In this document: positions 32,522 to 40,352 of the stretch, one piece after another
How the letters are laid out: each line of letters begins with the position of its first letter
How positions within the stretch are numbered: position 1 is the stretch's first letter
Assembly: GCA_964372465.1 (NCBI GenBank)
Contig: CAYJRA010000002.1
Location: 26,053-90,052, forward strand
Direction: 5' to 3'
Length of the DNA: 64,000 nucleotides
DNA from: JAGVVZ01 sp964372465
Lineage (GTDB): Archaea; Aenigmatarchaeota; Aenigmatarchaeia; CG10238-14
Position numbers and translations under genes: made by a program
Notes under the pieces: generated by a model
Database searches by the model: none
What the model was told of the DNA's origin: nothing
Seen by the model: the letters and a program-made list of their open reading frames with translations, nothing else

Positions 32522-33895
32522 ATGAAAACGCTTATATCCACGAATCCAGCAAAAAATTATGAGATAGTGGGCGAAGTAAAAATATCAACTAATAAGGAAA
32601 TCCGTGATAAAGTAACCAAAGCAAATTCTGCTAAATTTATATGGAAAGGACTCGGGGTGAAAAAAAGAATTGAGATGATAAAACCGATATGCGAGGAATT
32701 TGTGAAAAGGAAGAATGAAATCACAAGACTAATAATAAAGGAAACAGGCAAATCATTGAAAGACACTGAAGGAGAGATCGAGAAATATGGTAATGATTTC
32801 AAATGGTTTTTGGAAAATGGAGAAGAATGCTTGAAGGATGAAGTGACTTATGAAGATGATAAAAGTATTCATAAAGTTGTCTATGAACCTTACGGCGTAA
32901 CTGCGGTTATTACCCCATGGAATCATCCTTTCGGAATGTTTGTTTGGGGTGTTATTCCTAATTTGGTTGCTGGCAACACTGTTGTTTTCAAGACATCTGA
33001 GGAATGCCCTTTAACAGGTAAACTTATTGAGGAGATTATGATGTTAAAAGACTTGCCGGAAGGTGTTTTTTCTGAAATTTACGGTGCTGGAGACGTTGGG
33101 AAGAAATTGCTAAATGAAAAGATTGATTTCATCTGGTTTACAGGCAGTTCTAAAGTTGGAAAGGAAATTTACAAAATCGGTGCTAAGAAATTCATCAAGG
33201 TTGTTTTGGAGATGGGGGGTTCGAATCCCGGAATAGTATTTGAGGATGCAGATGTTGATAGGTTCATTGATAAGCTGTATATGAAGAGATTTAGAGTTTG
33301 CGGACAAACCTGCGATGCATTGAAAAGACTTATAATTCATGAATCCCTTTTCAGCCAAGTTGTAAATAAACTGAAGGCAAAAATAGAGGAAAAAATAGTT
33401 GGAGATCCCGAAGACCCGAAAACAGATATAGGAAGCTTGGTTGCAAAGAGACAATTAGAATTATTAGAAGCTCAAGTAAACGATGCTGTCAAAAAAGGCG
33501 CTAAGGTTGTCATAGGAGGAAAACCCGCTGATATGAAAGGAGCATATTATATGCCTACTATTTTAGCTAATATAACAAAGGATATGAGAGTCTGGAATGA
33601 GGAGGTTTTTGGACCGGTTTTGACAGTAATCCCATTTAAGACTGACGAACACGCTACCAAACTCGCAAATCATACTAGATATGGTTAAGGCTCATTGGTT
33701 TCTACAATGGATAAACAAAGAGCAAAAAGAGTTGCTTCGAGAATAGAATCTGGAACAGTGGAGATAAATTCTGCCATTCATTGGCTACCGTGCAATCCAT
33801 TCGGTGGCTACAAAGAATCAGGTATGGGTAGAGAACACGGGAAATATGGATTTCATGAATTATGTCAAATAAAGCTTGTTTCGATGGAAAAGTGA
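32522..33895 (+). pseudogene. Aldehyde dehydrogenase interrupted by an in-frame TAA
   Basis: NAD(P)-dependent aldehyde dehydrogenase family. It has VITPWNHPFGMF, WFTGSSKVGKEI, the catalytic Glu in VLEMGGSNPG and the catalytic Cys in VCGQTCDALKR. The frame stops with TAA at 33686-33688 inside the conserved NHTRYG-x-GSLVST block, where relatives have Leu. It then continues in the same frame to a normal C-terminus (FGGYKESGMGREHGKYG). A single T-to-A change from TTA would explain it. Without read-through, the C-terminal oligomerisation part is lost. The start at 32522 fits the family; earlier codons do not. Confidence 0.85.
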
Positions 33896-33950
33896 CAAGA
33901 AACTCTGAGTTGCTAAGCAGCATATCTGGATAAAGAATAAGTGTGTGATA

Positions 33951-34415
33951 TTAATCCCACCTGACAGGTGTATAAGGATGGGGGTATAGTTCCTTTATTT
34001 TATGTTTTTCTATCTTAGGAAATATCCAATCTTTTTTTCGTTGAATATATTGCATGCATATAACTGTAGCGTCTGGCTTGCCCAATTCTCTTATAACATG
34101 CCTGCATGCACCACAAGGAGTAGTACTATGTTCCTGTATTTTTGGTACAGGATCTGCTACAATCACGATTTTCAACTTTGCTTTGTAGGTTTCTTGTAAG
34201 ATCATATTAGCTATTGCGTGCCTTTCTGCACAGATATTACCATTCGAAAGGTTTGTTTCAAGGCAGGCACCATCATATATTTTTCCACTATCTGACATAA
34301 CAAAGGCATATAATGTATCAATCCCTCCTGTAGTCTTGCGTAGTTGATTATATTTTACTATTGCTTTTTTTGCATGATCAATTAGTTTTTTTTCATCTGA
34401 AGTAAAATCTACCAT
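33951..34415 (-). CDS. cdd: Cytidine deaminase-like zinc deaminase
   Basis: Deaminates cytidine or a related nucleoside in pyrimidine salvage. The zinc site is complete: Cys62-Ala-Glu64 (NICAERHAI) with the catalytic Glu, and Pro100-Cys101-Gly-Ala-Cys104 (TPCGACRHVI). The Cys/Cys/Cys ligand set is that of tetrameric Cdd rather than dCMP deaminase. At 154 residues it has a C-terminal extension beyond the classic 130. It stands alone; the convergent neighbour is the broken aldehyde dehydrogenase. Confidence 0.88.
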   Translation of the reverse strand: MVDFTSDEKKLIDHAKKAIVKYNQLRKTTGGIDTLYAFVMSDSGKIYDGACLETNLSNGNICAERHAIANMILQETYKAKLKIVIVADPVPKIQEHSTTPCGACRHVIRELGKPDATVICMQYIQRKKDWIFPKIEKHKIKELYPHPYTPVRWD

Positions 34416-34599
34416 AAATTAAATACAATTAAGAAAGTTTATTACTGTTTTTATTTGCGCATCCTAATTTTGGCGAAAGTGATACTGGGTAATACTATTA
34501 ATAGCCGTTTTCTGAAATATGAAAAATTATGGAAACTCAAACTTTCATTAATTCAATTATGACAAGAACTATTAAATTGATAATTCCTAAATTAAAGTT

Positions 34600-35508
34600 A
34601 TGATTTCAATAACGTTTTTGGGAACAGTATCTGGTATTCCTACCCTGAACAGGAACCATCCGGCCATTGTTATGGAATATTATTCTTATTACAGAGATGT
34701 CTTTCTCTTTGACTGCGGTGAGGGAACACAGAAGCAGCTAATGAAGTCTGGAGTTAGCTTCATGCAGATAAAAAAGATATTCATAACACATTGGCATGCC
34801 GATCACTTCGCTGGGCTAATCCCGATGATACAAACGATGAATTTAGAGAGGAGAAAAGAGCCGCTGGAAATATATGCCCCGGAGGCAGAAAGATTTGTTT
34901 CCAACATTCTTGACTTGGGATATTTTGGAGTGCGATTCCCAATAAAAGCGATAAATGTGGAATTTGAAGGAAACAAGATTTCTAGAATAGTTGATAGTGA
35001 AGATTATGAAGTATTATCGGTTCCTGCTTATCATACCGTTCCAGCCGTAGCCTTTTGTTTTAAAGAGAAAGATAAATGGAATATTGATGAAGAGAAGTTG
35101 AAAAAATATGGCATCAACAAAGGTCCTTGGTTAAAGAAGCTGAAGGGAGAAGGCAAGTTAGAATGGAAAGGAAAGACAGTGAAAATGGAGGATGTCGGAT
35201 ATGTTAAACCCGGACTTAAAGTCGTATATTCCGGCGATACCAAACCGCATAAAAATATAATGAACTTGTCTAAGGGCGCGGACGTGCTCATTCATGACGG
35301 CACATTTCTGGAAGAGGATATTGCTGAGAAATCGCATACTGATGTTAAGGCAGCAGCAGAGCTTGCAAAGAAAGCAAATGTCAAAAAATTGATATTGACA
35401 CATATCAGCAGAAGATATACAGATACAAAAGAGTTGGAAGAAGAAGCAAAAAAATTATTTAAAGATACTCAAATAGCTTATGATTTTATGAAAGTTGACT
35501 TGAAATGA
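34600..35508 (+). CDS. rnz: Ribonuclease Z (tRNA 3' processing)
   Basis: Metallo-beta-lactamase-fold endonuclease that trims the 3' trailer of tRNA precursors. The metal motif is HWHADH (His64, His66, Asp68, His69). FLFDCGEGTQKQLMKSG and VVYSGDTKPHKNI follow, then LILTHISRRY near the end. At 302 residues it is the standard short form. None of the four tRNA genes here encodes CCA, consistent with the need for 3' processing and CCA addition. Confidence 0.95.
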   Translation: MISITFLGTVSGIPTLNRNHPAIVMEYYSYYRDVFLFDCGEGTQKQLMKSGVSFMQIKKIFITHWHADHFAGLIPMIQTMNLERRKEPLEIYAPEAERFVSNILDLGYFGVRFPIKAINVEFEGNKISRIVDSEDYEVLSVPAYHTVPAVAFCFKEKDKWNIDEEKLKKYGINKGPWLKKLKGEGKLEWKGKTVKMEDVGYVKPGLKVVYSGDTKPHKNIMNLSKGADVLIHDGTFLEEDIAEKSHTDVKAAAELAKKANVKKLILTHISRRYTDTKELEEEAKKLFKDTQIAYDFMKVDLK

Positions 35509-35577
35509 CTGAATTTTGATTTCTCTCACAGTGTGTTATGAAAGAAAAGGTTGAGCATAAACTGTACTAGAGTTCAA

Positions 35578-35967
35578 TCACTCTCCCGAAAAAAGCAGCA
35601 TATAACCATCAGGATCGGCGATAATAAGCTCTACAGTTCCATAATCAGTTTCTCGTAATGAAGATATAATTTGAACTTGGTTGGTTAGTTTTGATGCCAG
35701 ATTACGCACAGCATCACGCGAATTCAATCTAAAAACGAGTATTGTGGTTCCACCAATTATACGATTTGAAATGCTCGGAATCTCCAATAACGTTTCCTTT
35801 TTCGTTTGCAACATTAATTTTATTGATCCGTTTTCTAATTCTGTCCAAACGGGATTTCCAATTTCTGGTACTTGGGCAGTGATCTTGAAGTCAAGAAGAT
35901 CTTTATAGAAATGAATTGAACGTTCCATATTCTCTACTATCAACTCTGGAACAACACTTTTAATCAT
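35578..35967 (-). CDS. VOC-fold (glyoxalase/bleomycin-resistance) protein
   Basis: A 129-residue protein of the vicinal oxygen chelate fold: two beta-alpha-beta-beta-beta modules beginning VVPELIVENMERSIHFYKDL and ending TVELIIADPDGYMLLFSGE. Specificity (glyoxalase, resistance protein, epimerase) cannot be read from the sequence. It starts downstream of an AT-rich stretch next to tRNA-Arg. Confidence 0.85.
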   Translation of the reverse strand: MIKSVVPELIVENMERSIHFYKDLLDFKITAQVPEIGNPVWTELENGSIKLMLQTKKETLLEIPSISNRIIGGTTILVFRLNSRDAVRNLASKLTNQVQIISSLRETDYGTVELIIADPDGYMLLFSGE

Positions 35968-36089
35968 AACCCCCCCCGTAATTTTTCTTAATATATGATC
36001 GTTTAATGAAAGTACATAGGTTATACTTTATTATCAATAATACAAAAAATGAGATATATATTTATTGAAAGCTCTTATAGGGATTTAAA

Positions 36090-36173
36090 TGCCCCTGCCG
36101 GAATTCGAATCCGGATTAGAAGCTTTTCACCAACGACCGCAAGCTCCCGTCCTATCCATTAGACTACAGGGGC
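36090..36173 (-). tRNA. tRNA-Arg(GCG) with 12-base anticodon intron
   Basis: Complete cloverleaf: acceptor GCCCCTG with CAGGGGC, D-arm TCTAATGGATAGGA, T-arm CCGGATTCGAATTCCGG, discriminator A, no encoded CCA. The anticodon stem GGAGC/GCTTC encloses a 19-base loop. Removing TCGTTGGTGAAA (36125-36136) leaves TTGCGGA, anticodon GCG. The junctions fit a bulge-helix-bulge: central helix TTGC/GTGA, bulges GGT and AAA, cuts between their second and third bases. Intron at the canonical 37/38 site. Confidence 0.92.
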
Positions 36174-36258
36174 ATTAAATAATATTGGCTAAGAAAAAGT
36201 ATATTCTTGCTTAATAACCACGGCGCAAAAATTGCATAATTATTTAGACAACTTAAAG

Positions 36259-36268
36259 GCTTATAAGC
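36259..36268 (+). promoter_or_regulatory. TATA box of the Zn ribbon/EF-1 beta operon
   Basis: Symmetric TATA-like sequence GCTTATAAGC preceded by a purine-rich AAAG. It is about 50 bases upstream of the translation start, so transcription would start near 36290 and leave a leader containing the GGTGAT ribosome-binding site. Confidence 0.55.
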
Positions 36269-36317
36269 TTTTAATACAAAAACAACAAAATACTTGTGAG
36301 GATTTTAAGGTGATTTG

Positions 36318-36494
36318 TTGGAAAAAGAAAAGGAATGGATGAAGTGCACTACTTGCAAGACTAATCTTTTAGGCGACAAGAAATTCGTACAGTTTAAATG
36401 TCCTAGCTGCGGCAAAACAGATATTTTTAGATGTTCTAAATGCAAAAGGCTATCAAATATTTACAAATGTATTTGTGGCTTCGAAGGTCCTTAG
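36318..36494 (+). CDS. Zn-ribbon RNA-binding protein (COG2888 type)
   Basis: A 58-residue protein with four CxxC-like knuckles (CTTC, CPSC, CSKC, CIC), ending CICGFEGP. It matches the archaeal translation-associated Zn-ribbon protein typically encoded just before EF-1 beta, as here (8-base gap). The start is TTG, chosen because GGTGAT lies 3 bases upstream; a TTG one codon earlier and an ATG at 36339 are alternatives. Predicted to bind RNA in translation. Confidence 0.85.
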   Translation: MEKEKEWMKCTTCKTNLLGDKKFVQFKCPSCGKTDIFRCSKCKRLSNIYKCICGFEGP

Positions 36495-36502
36495 TTGGTC
36501 GT

Positions 36503-36766
36503 ATGGGCAAAGCAACAGTCATTGTTACGTACAGAGTGATGCCCGAAGGCGTGGAGACAGATTTGAATAAAATACAAACTGAAATTACTAAAAAATTCCA
36601 GCCGCAGAAAATGGAGATAGTGCCCATAGCTTTTGGTTTGAATTTTATAAAAGTCATTAAAGTGATAGATGAAGAAGAGGGGTTGGCTGATAAAGTAGCG
36701 GATGAGATAGCAACAATAGAGGGCGTGAAGTCTGTGGAAGTAATCGGAATGAGCAGAGGATTATGA
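36503..36766 (+). CDS. ef1b: Elongation factor 1-beta (nucleotide exchange factor)
   Basis: GDP/GTP exchange factor for EF-1 alpha. At 87 residues it is the archaeal single-domain form: MGKATVIVTYRVMPEGVETD, PIAFGLNFIKVIKVIDEEEG and the C-terminal IEGVKSVEVIGMSR. The ATG at 36503 is the proper start; an in-frame upstream ATG lies inside the Zn-ribbon gene. Co-transcribed with that Zn-ribbon gene. Confidence 0.94.
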   Translation: MGKATVIVTYRVMPEGVETDLNKIQTEITKKFQPQKMEIVPIAFGLNFIKVIKVIDEEEGLADKVADEIATIEGVKSVEVIGMSRGL

Positions 36767-36797
36767 TTTATATTTCCTTTATAATAATATTTAATTA

Positions 36798-37040
36798 ATG
36801 AATAAATCGAAAAACGGCAAATATCTCAACTCAAAGATAATATTTCTTTTATTCTTGGGTGCGTTTTCTGCCTTTCTCGCATCTGCGATAGCCGGTAATA
36901 CTGAGATTAATTTCGGCACAACCAAATCTGGTTATGTAGTTGCATCGATTGTATCTTTTGCTCTATTTTTAATATCAGGCGTGATCTGGGTTTCTGTGGC
37001 TGTGGCCATGAAGGAAGTTGATGAAAAGGGATCTCAGTAA
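36798..37040 (+). CDS. Small two-helix membrane protein
   Basis: An 80-residue protein with helices IIFLLFLGAFSAFLASAIAG and VVASIVSFALFLISGVIWVS and short charged ends. No motif recognised. It follows EF-1 beta by 31 bases and overlaps the convergent DUF655 gene by 7. Because it is simple in composition, function cannot be suggested. Confidence 0.55.
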   Translation: MNKSKNGKYLNSKIIFLLFLGAFSAFLASAIAGNTEINFGTTKSGYVVASIVSFALFLISGVIWVSVAVAMKEVDEKGSQ

Positions 37041-37570
37041 GGAACAAACAGTTTGTGCCTGTCCACTTTTTTCAATTCATCTATTACCCTTCTCTTTATC
37101 ATCTTTTTTGGATCTGGCAACATCTCAACTCTAGCCTTCAAATCTTCAAAGTTAGCAAATAGTTTTTCCTTTCTAGCCTTCAAAATACCCCACATATGCT
37201 TCTTCCCTATACCTTGAAGCAGTTCGAGGGTGTGCAAGCGAGTTGTGAGTGGACCGGCTTTATTGAAGAAATCTATGAATCTTTCCTCATTCTCGTTTAT
37301 TATCTTGTCAATAACGTCTTCCAATTCCTTTTTAGCAAAGCTTGTCAGGTCGTCATACTTTATTCTCCCTTTTATCAATTTGACTTTGTCCCATTTTCCT
37401 TCTCCGACATAGATTAGCTCGCCCGGTTTAGTTGTTACTTCCGGTTTTAATATGACTTCTAACAGATTCAAGAATTTGTTGCCAATGCCCAATACTACAG
37501 GATCAGCTTTTCTGCTGGAAGCCATGCCTGTTGCTAAAAAATCTAATACTATTATGTATTCATCTTTCAT
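37034..37570 (-). CDS. DUF655 RNA-associated protein
   Basis: A 178-residue member of DUF655 (COG1491), with an S1-like N-terminal part (YIIVLDFLATGMASSRKADP, VVLGIGNKFLNLLEVILKP) and a helix-hairpin-helix-like C-terminal part (HTLELLQGIGKKHMWGIL). It is encoded in the conserved archaeal order L21e, rpoF, DUF655, with gaps of 17 bases or less. A role in ribosome or transcript handling is inferred from the context; the dimethyltransferase KsgA often follows but not here. Confidence 0.88.
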   Translation of the reverse strand: MKDEYIIVLDFLATGMASSRKADPVVLGIGNKFLNLLEVILKPEVTTKPGELIYVGEGKWDKVKLIKGRIKYDDLTSFAKKELEDVIDKIINENEERFIDFFNKAGPLTTRLHTLELLQGIGKKHMWGILKARKEKLFANFEDLKARVEMLPDPKKMIKRRVIDELKKVDRHKLFVPY

Positions 37571-37587
37571 AGAGAACGGCCCCGTGT

Positions 37588-37917
37588 TTATACAAACTTA
37601 TTTACTTTTTCAAGAATAAGTGTTTTTTCTTCTTCAGTCAGATTTTTGTAATCTTTATCTAAAACAACTCTCAATTCGTCCTTGTCTTTTGGAAGCATGT
37701 TGATAATGCTTATTATCTGCCTTTCTGTCAGTTTATTGATCTCTTTTAACTTTTCTGTTAATTCTGAGGCATTTTTTTCGCTGATTTTTGTATATTTCTT
37801 AAGGTGATCCAGGGCATTTTTTTGCTCGTAGCCCAGTTCTATCTCTTTACCCCTTTCTTTCAGTATCTCAAAAGCTTCCGTATTGGTTATGAGTTTTTCC
37901 TTCAGTATTTCTTCCAT
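37588..37917 (-). CDS. rpoF: RNA polymerase subunit F (Rpb4)
   Basis: Stalk subunit of the archaeal RNA polymerase; it pairs with RpoE (Rpb7). The 109 residues are mostly helical, with ITNTEAFEILKERGKEIELG and the HRDC-like end LTEEEKTLILEKVNKFV. It overlaps L21e by one base, giving translational coupling. Confidence 0.9.
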   Translation of the reverse strand: MEEILKEKLITNTEAFEILKERGKEIELGYEQKNALDHLKKYTKISEKNASELTEKLKEINKLTERQIISIINMLPKDKDELRVVLDKDYKNLTEEEKTLILEKVNKFV

Positions 37918-38201
37918 TAAATCAACCTGATGTGCTCGGGTCTTGAGATAACCTGCTTCTCCTTATGGCCATCCATTACTTTAATAATATATGATTGCCC
38001 TCTCTTATTTGCTATGACCCCTATTTTACCAGCAAATCTCTTAAAAGGCATTCCTTTGTGGCTAGTGGGTGAAGGCTGTATGAGGACTCTGTTGCCTATC
38101 TCAAACTCCTGCAAATACTTGTTTACAGTCAGCCTTTCCCTATTCCTTCTCTTTAAAAGCCTTCTAGTCTTCCTTCTGGGACCTTTGGATTTTATGGGCA
38201 T
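37917..38201 (-). CDS. rpl21e: Ribosomal protein L21e
   Basis: A 94-residue basic ribosomal protein. The N-terminal Arg/Lys-rich tail (KSKGPRRKTRRLLKRRNRER) is followed by an SH3-like barrel: VLIQPSPTSHKGMPFKRFAG and YIIKVMDGHKEKQVISRPEH. First gene of the L21e/rpoF/DUF655 operon. Confidence 0.96.
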   Translation of the reverse strand: MPIKSKGPRRKTRRLLKRRNRERLTVNKYLQEFEIGNRVLIQPSPTSHKGMPFKRFAGKIGVIANKRGQSYIIKVMDGHKEKQVISRPEHIRLI

Positions 38202-38274
38202 TTTTGATCACTTTATTCTATAAACTTCTATATTTAAGATTTTTAACCTTTTACAACATCAAGTTAATGGTATT

Positions 38275-38505
38275 TTAAGGAGAAGAAATGACTCTAGCGG
38301 CATATTTTGCGTTTCCAAAATTGTTATTTATTGTCATCAAAACAGTTTGTACGCCATCTGAATCTATTTGAAAATAGAAATCTGGATCTGTACCTTGTTT
38401 TAAGTCTATATTATATCCCGCATCACGTAATATAGATAAAATTTCTGCTTGGTTTTGTGAGCCATTTCTAGCAGATTTTCCCAGATAAATACCTATTATA
38501 GCCAT
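38275..38505 (-). CDS. Uncharacterised 76-residue protein
   Basis: A small soluble protein (IIGIYLGKSARNGSQNQAEI, LSILRDAGYNIDLKQG, then a beta region ending ARVISSP). No known motif. It lies alone between L21e and Pus10 on the minus strand. The codon pattern resembles neighbours, so I accept it as a gene. Confidence 0.5.
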   Translation of the reverse strand: MAIIGIYLGKSARNGSQNQAEILSILRDAGYNIDLKQGTDPDFYFQIDSDGVQTVLMTINNNFGNAKYAARVISSP

Positions 38506-38546
38506 ATTTAATAGAAGAAAAATTAAAAGATTTAATCCTTTGTTAG

Positions 38547-39764
38547 TTATTTTTCATGTATCTTTATTACATCCAGTTCAATTTTCTTGACTTTGTTGTT
38601 TAACAAATTAGCAACATTTGGTGATGTCCTACCGTCATCTCCAGTTATCAATTCTTTGATATAAAGGCCGGATTGAGAAGTGATTTTTAATTCAATTTTC
38701 TTATCGGTCAATTTTCTGAATTTTATATCTTTTACAAGTCTTCTTCTCAGTTTATCAGATCTTCTTTTGATTACTCTTATGGGAGTGCTTTGTGATATCA
38801 CTGTATTTTTCAATTCTGACAGTTTTTTAATATTTCTCACGCTTTTCTCGAAAGTTACAGTTGCTCTGTATGTCTTATCATGCTTCACTGTTTTGATGTT
38901 TCTGACTACGTCTTTGCTTGTGTATTTCAATCCACTAACTTTGACCTTGTTTGACTTGTTAATCTCCTTTTCCATTTTCTTCAAATCAAGATTCCTTTTT
39001 ATCGGGTTCAGTAATTCTATCACAAACGGTCTCCATCCCAGACAGCGAACATCTATATCCTCTCTGCCTTCACCATGAAAACTCGTATCATCGGCGTTAG
39101 AATACTTCAGCAAAGGCTTAGCTGCAATCTCTTGAATAGATGTTTTGTAAATTTTCTTCTTCCATTTAGTCTGAGGTATACCACGAACCGATTTTCGATA
39201 TTTTCCAAAAATATACAATGATCTTATCTGCAATCGAACTGAATTCTTATTGAAATCATAAAATATTGTGATATCCGGGTTTTTCCTGTCCATCTCTTTT
39301 TTCATCATTATGCAGATTTCTTTCCCCAACTCTCTGTTTATCTCCGTTCTAATCGATTCTACCCATTCCACTCCAATCTTATTCCATAATTCTTGCTCCT
39401 TTTCTATCACATTTAGTGGTGGGTTAGTTCCAACTAAGAGTGTTTTGAATTCAAATTTCTGCAACTGCTTAATAATGAGATTTACTTTTTTTTTAAGGTT
39501 CTTGAATAGATCTCCGCAGAGCGAGCATTTTTTCGGTTCCTTGCCCTTTACTTTGACATTTCTGAATCTGATCCCAAAAAAGTTAGATTCATCCATACCC
39601 AGCTTCTCCCCGGAATCCATTAGAAAAGCTAAATATTTCCTTATCGTTTCTCCTCTCTGTTCATTAGTTAATCCCGTGAGCAATGCGCCAAATCCCCTTC
39701 CTAAGCAATTATCACATACAAATTTGTCCTTCATTATTGTTATTGCCTTTTCTTTTACGTCCAT
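38547..39764 (-). CDS. pus10: tRNA pseudouridine synthase Pus10
   Basis: Makes pseudouridine 54 (and often 55) in tRNA. The 405 residues include an N-terminal Zn site (CDNC at 17-20 and a later CSLC), a THUMP-like region and the catalytic domain with FHGEGREDIDVRCLGWRPF, whose Asp in REDIDVR is the catalytic residue. Next to TrmY on the same strand (no gap), whose product methylates pseudouridine 54: consecutive steps encoded side by side. Confidence 0.95.
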   Translation of the reverse strand: MDVKEKAITIMKDKFVCDNCLGRGFGALLTGLTNEQRGETIRKYLAFLMDSGEKLGMDESNFFGIRFRNVKVKGKEPKKCSLCGDLFKNLKKKVNLIIKQLQKFEFKTLLVGTNPPLNVIEKEQELWNKIGVEWVESIRTEINRELGKEICIMMKKEMDRKNPDITIFYDFNKNSVRLQIRSLYIFGKYRKSVRGIPQTKWKKKIYKTSIQEIAAKPLLKYSNADDTSFHGEGREDIDVRCLGWRPFVIELLNPIKRNLDLKKMEKEINKSNKVKVSGLKYTSKDVVRNIKTVKHDKTYRATVTFEKSVRNIKKLSELKNTVISQSTPIRVIKRRSDKLRRRLVKDIKFRKLTDKKIELKITSQSGLYIKELITGDDGRTSPNVANLLNNKVKKIELDVIKIHEK

Positions 39765-40352
39765 TTAATTTCCTCTTCTATCTAATTCATTATTTATTAC
39801 AGCTATAACAGTTGAAGATAAATATGTTTGGGGGCCTATTGATATTTTTTCGATTTTAAGTTTATCAAGAAACACTTCCGTTTGCTCGCCAATTCCAAGA
39901 TGATCTCCCAAAATGAAACAGGCATTTTTGATGAACTTGCATTTTCCTATATCCGTGCCGCTGGGATGAAGGTACATTAATTTGCATTCTCTGTTTTTTT
40001 CTTCCACCAATTCTTCAAAACCCTTTCTCATAATAGTCACTCCTGGTTCTGATTCCACAGTTTCTCTGAGTTCGTTGAATTTGTTGATTGCTATTTTTAT
40101 GTGCGATGCAATATTTCTCTCGTCTGGTGAGAACCTTCTAATTCTATTAGAATTGAACTCTATCGTCAAAGGAGGATTAGGCGTACCTTCTAATACTGTA
40201 TATAGTTTGACATCCTTTCTTATCCCATCTGAGATCCAGAACGCCGAATTTATGCATCTGCAAACGACATCCATCCTTCCCGCTCCAGGAAGATCGTTTA
40301 AAGAAAAATCTGCCGTAGTTGCTAATGATGCTTTCAAAATGAATTCTCTCAT
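39765..40352 (-). CDS. trmY: tRNA pseudouridine-54 N1-methyltransferase TrmY
   Basis: SPOUT-class methyltransferase giving m1-pseudouridine 54. At 195 residues it shows the family pattern: REFILKASLATTADFSLNDL, PGAGRMDVVCRCINSAFWIS, and the SAM-binding knot near FILGDHLGIGEQTEVFLDKL. Encoded directly upstream of pus10, which makes its substrate. It overlaps the end of the upstream MFS gene by 4 bases. Confidence 0.95.
   Translation of the reverse strand: MREFILKASLATTADFSLNDLPGAGRMDVVCRCINSAFWISDGIRKDVKLYTVLEGTPNPPLTIEFNSNRIRRFSPDERNIASHIKIAINKFNELRETVESEPGVTIMRKGFEELVEEKNRECKLMYLHPSGTDIGKCKFIKNACFILGDHLGIGEQTEVFLDKLKIEKISIGPQTYLSSTVIAVINNELDRRGN

Noticed and set aside
33217..33229. A perfect T-arm-like sequence GGGTTCGAATCCC, suggesting a tRNA or attachment site
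   Set aside because: It lies in frame in the aldehyde dehydrogenase MGGSNPG block and no acceptor or anticodon arm is nearby.
36259..36268. GCTTATAAGC as a repressor operator, since the same core is in the palindrome at 30.25 kb
   Set aside because: At this place it is positioned as a TATA box for the EF-1 beta operon; the shared core is likely just a symmetric TATA sequence.
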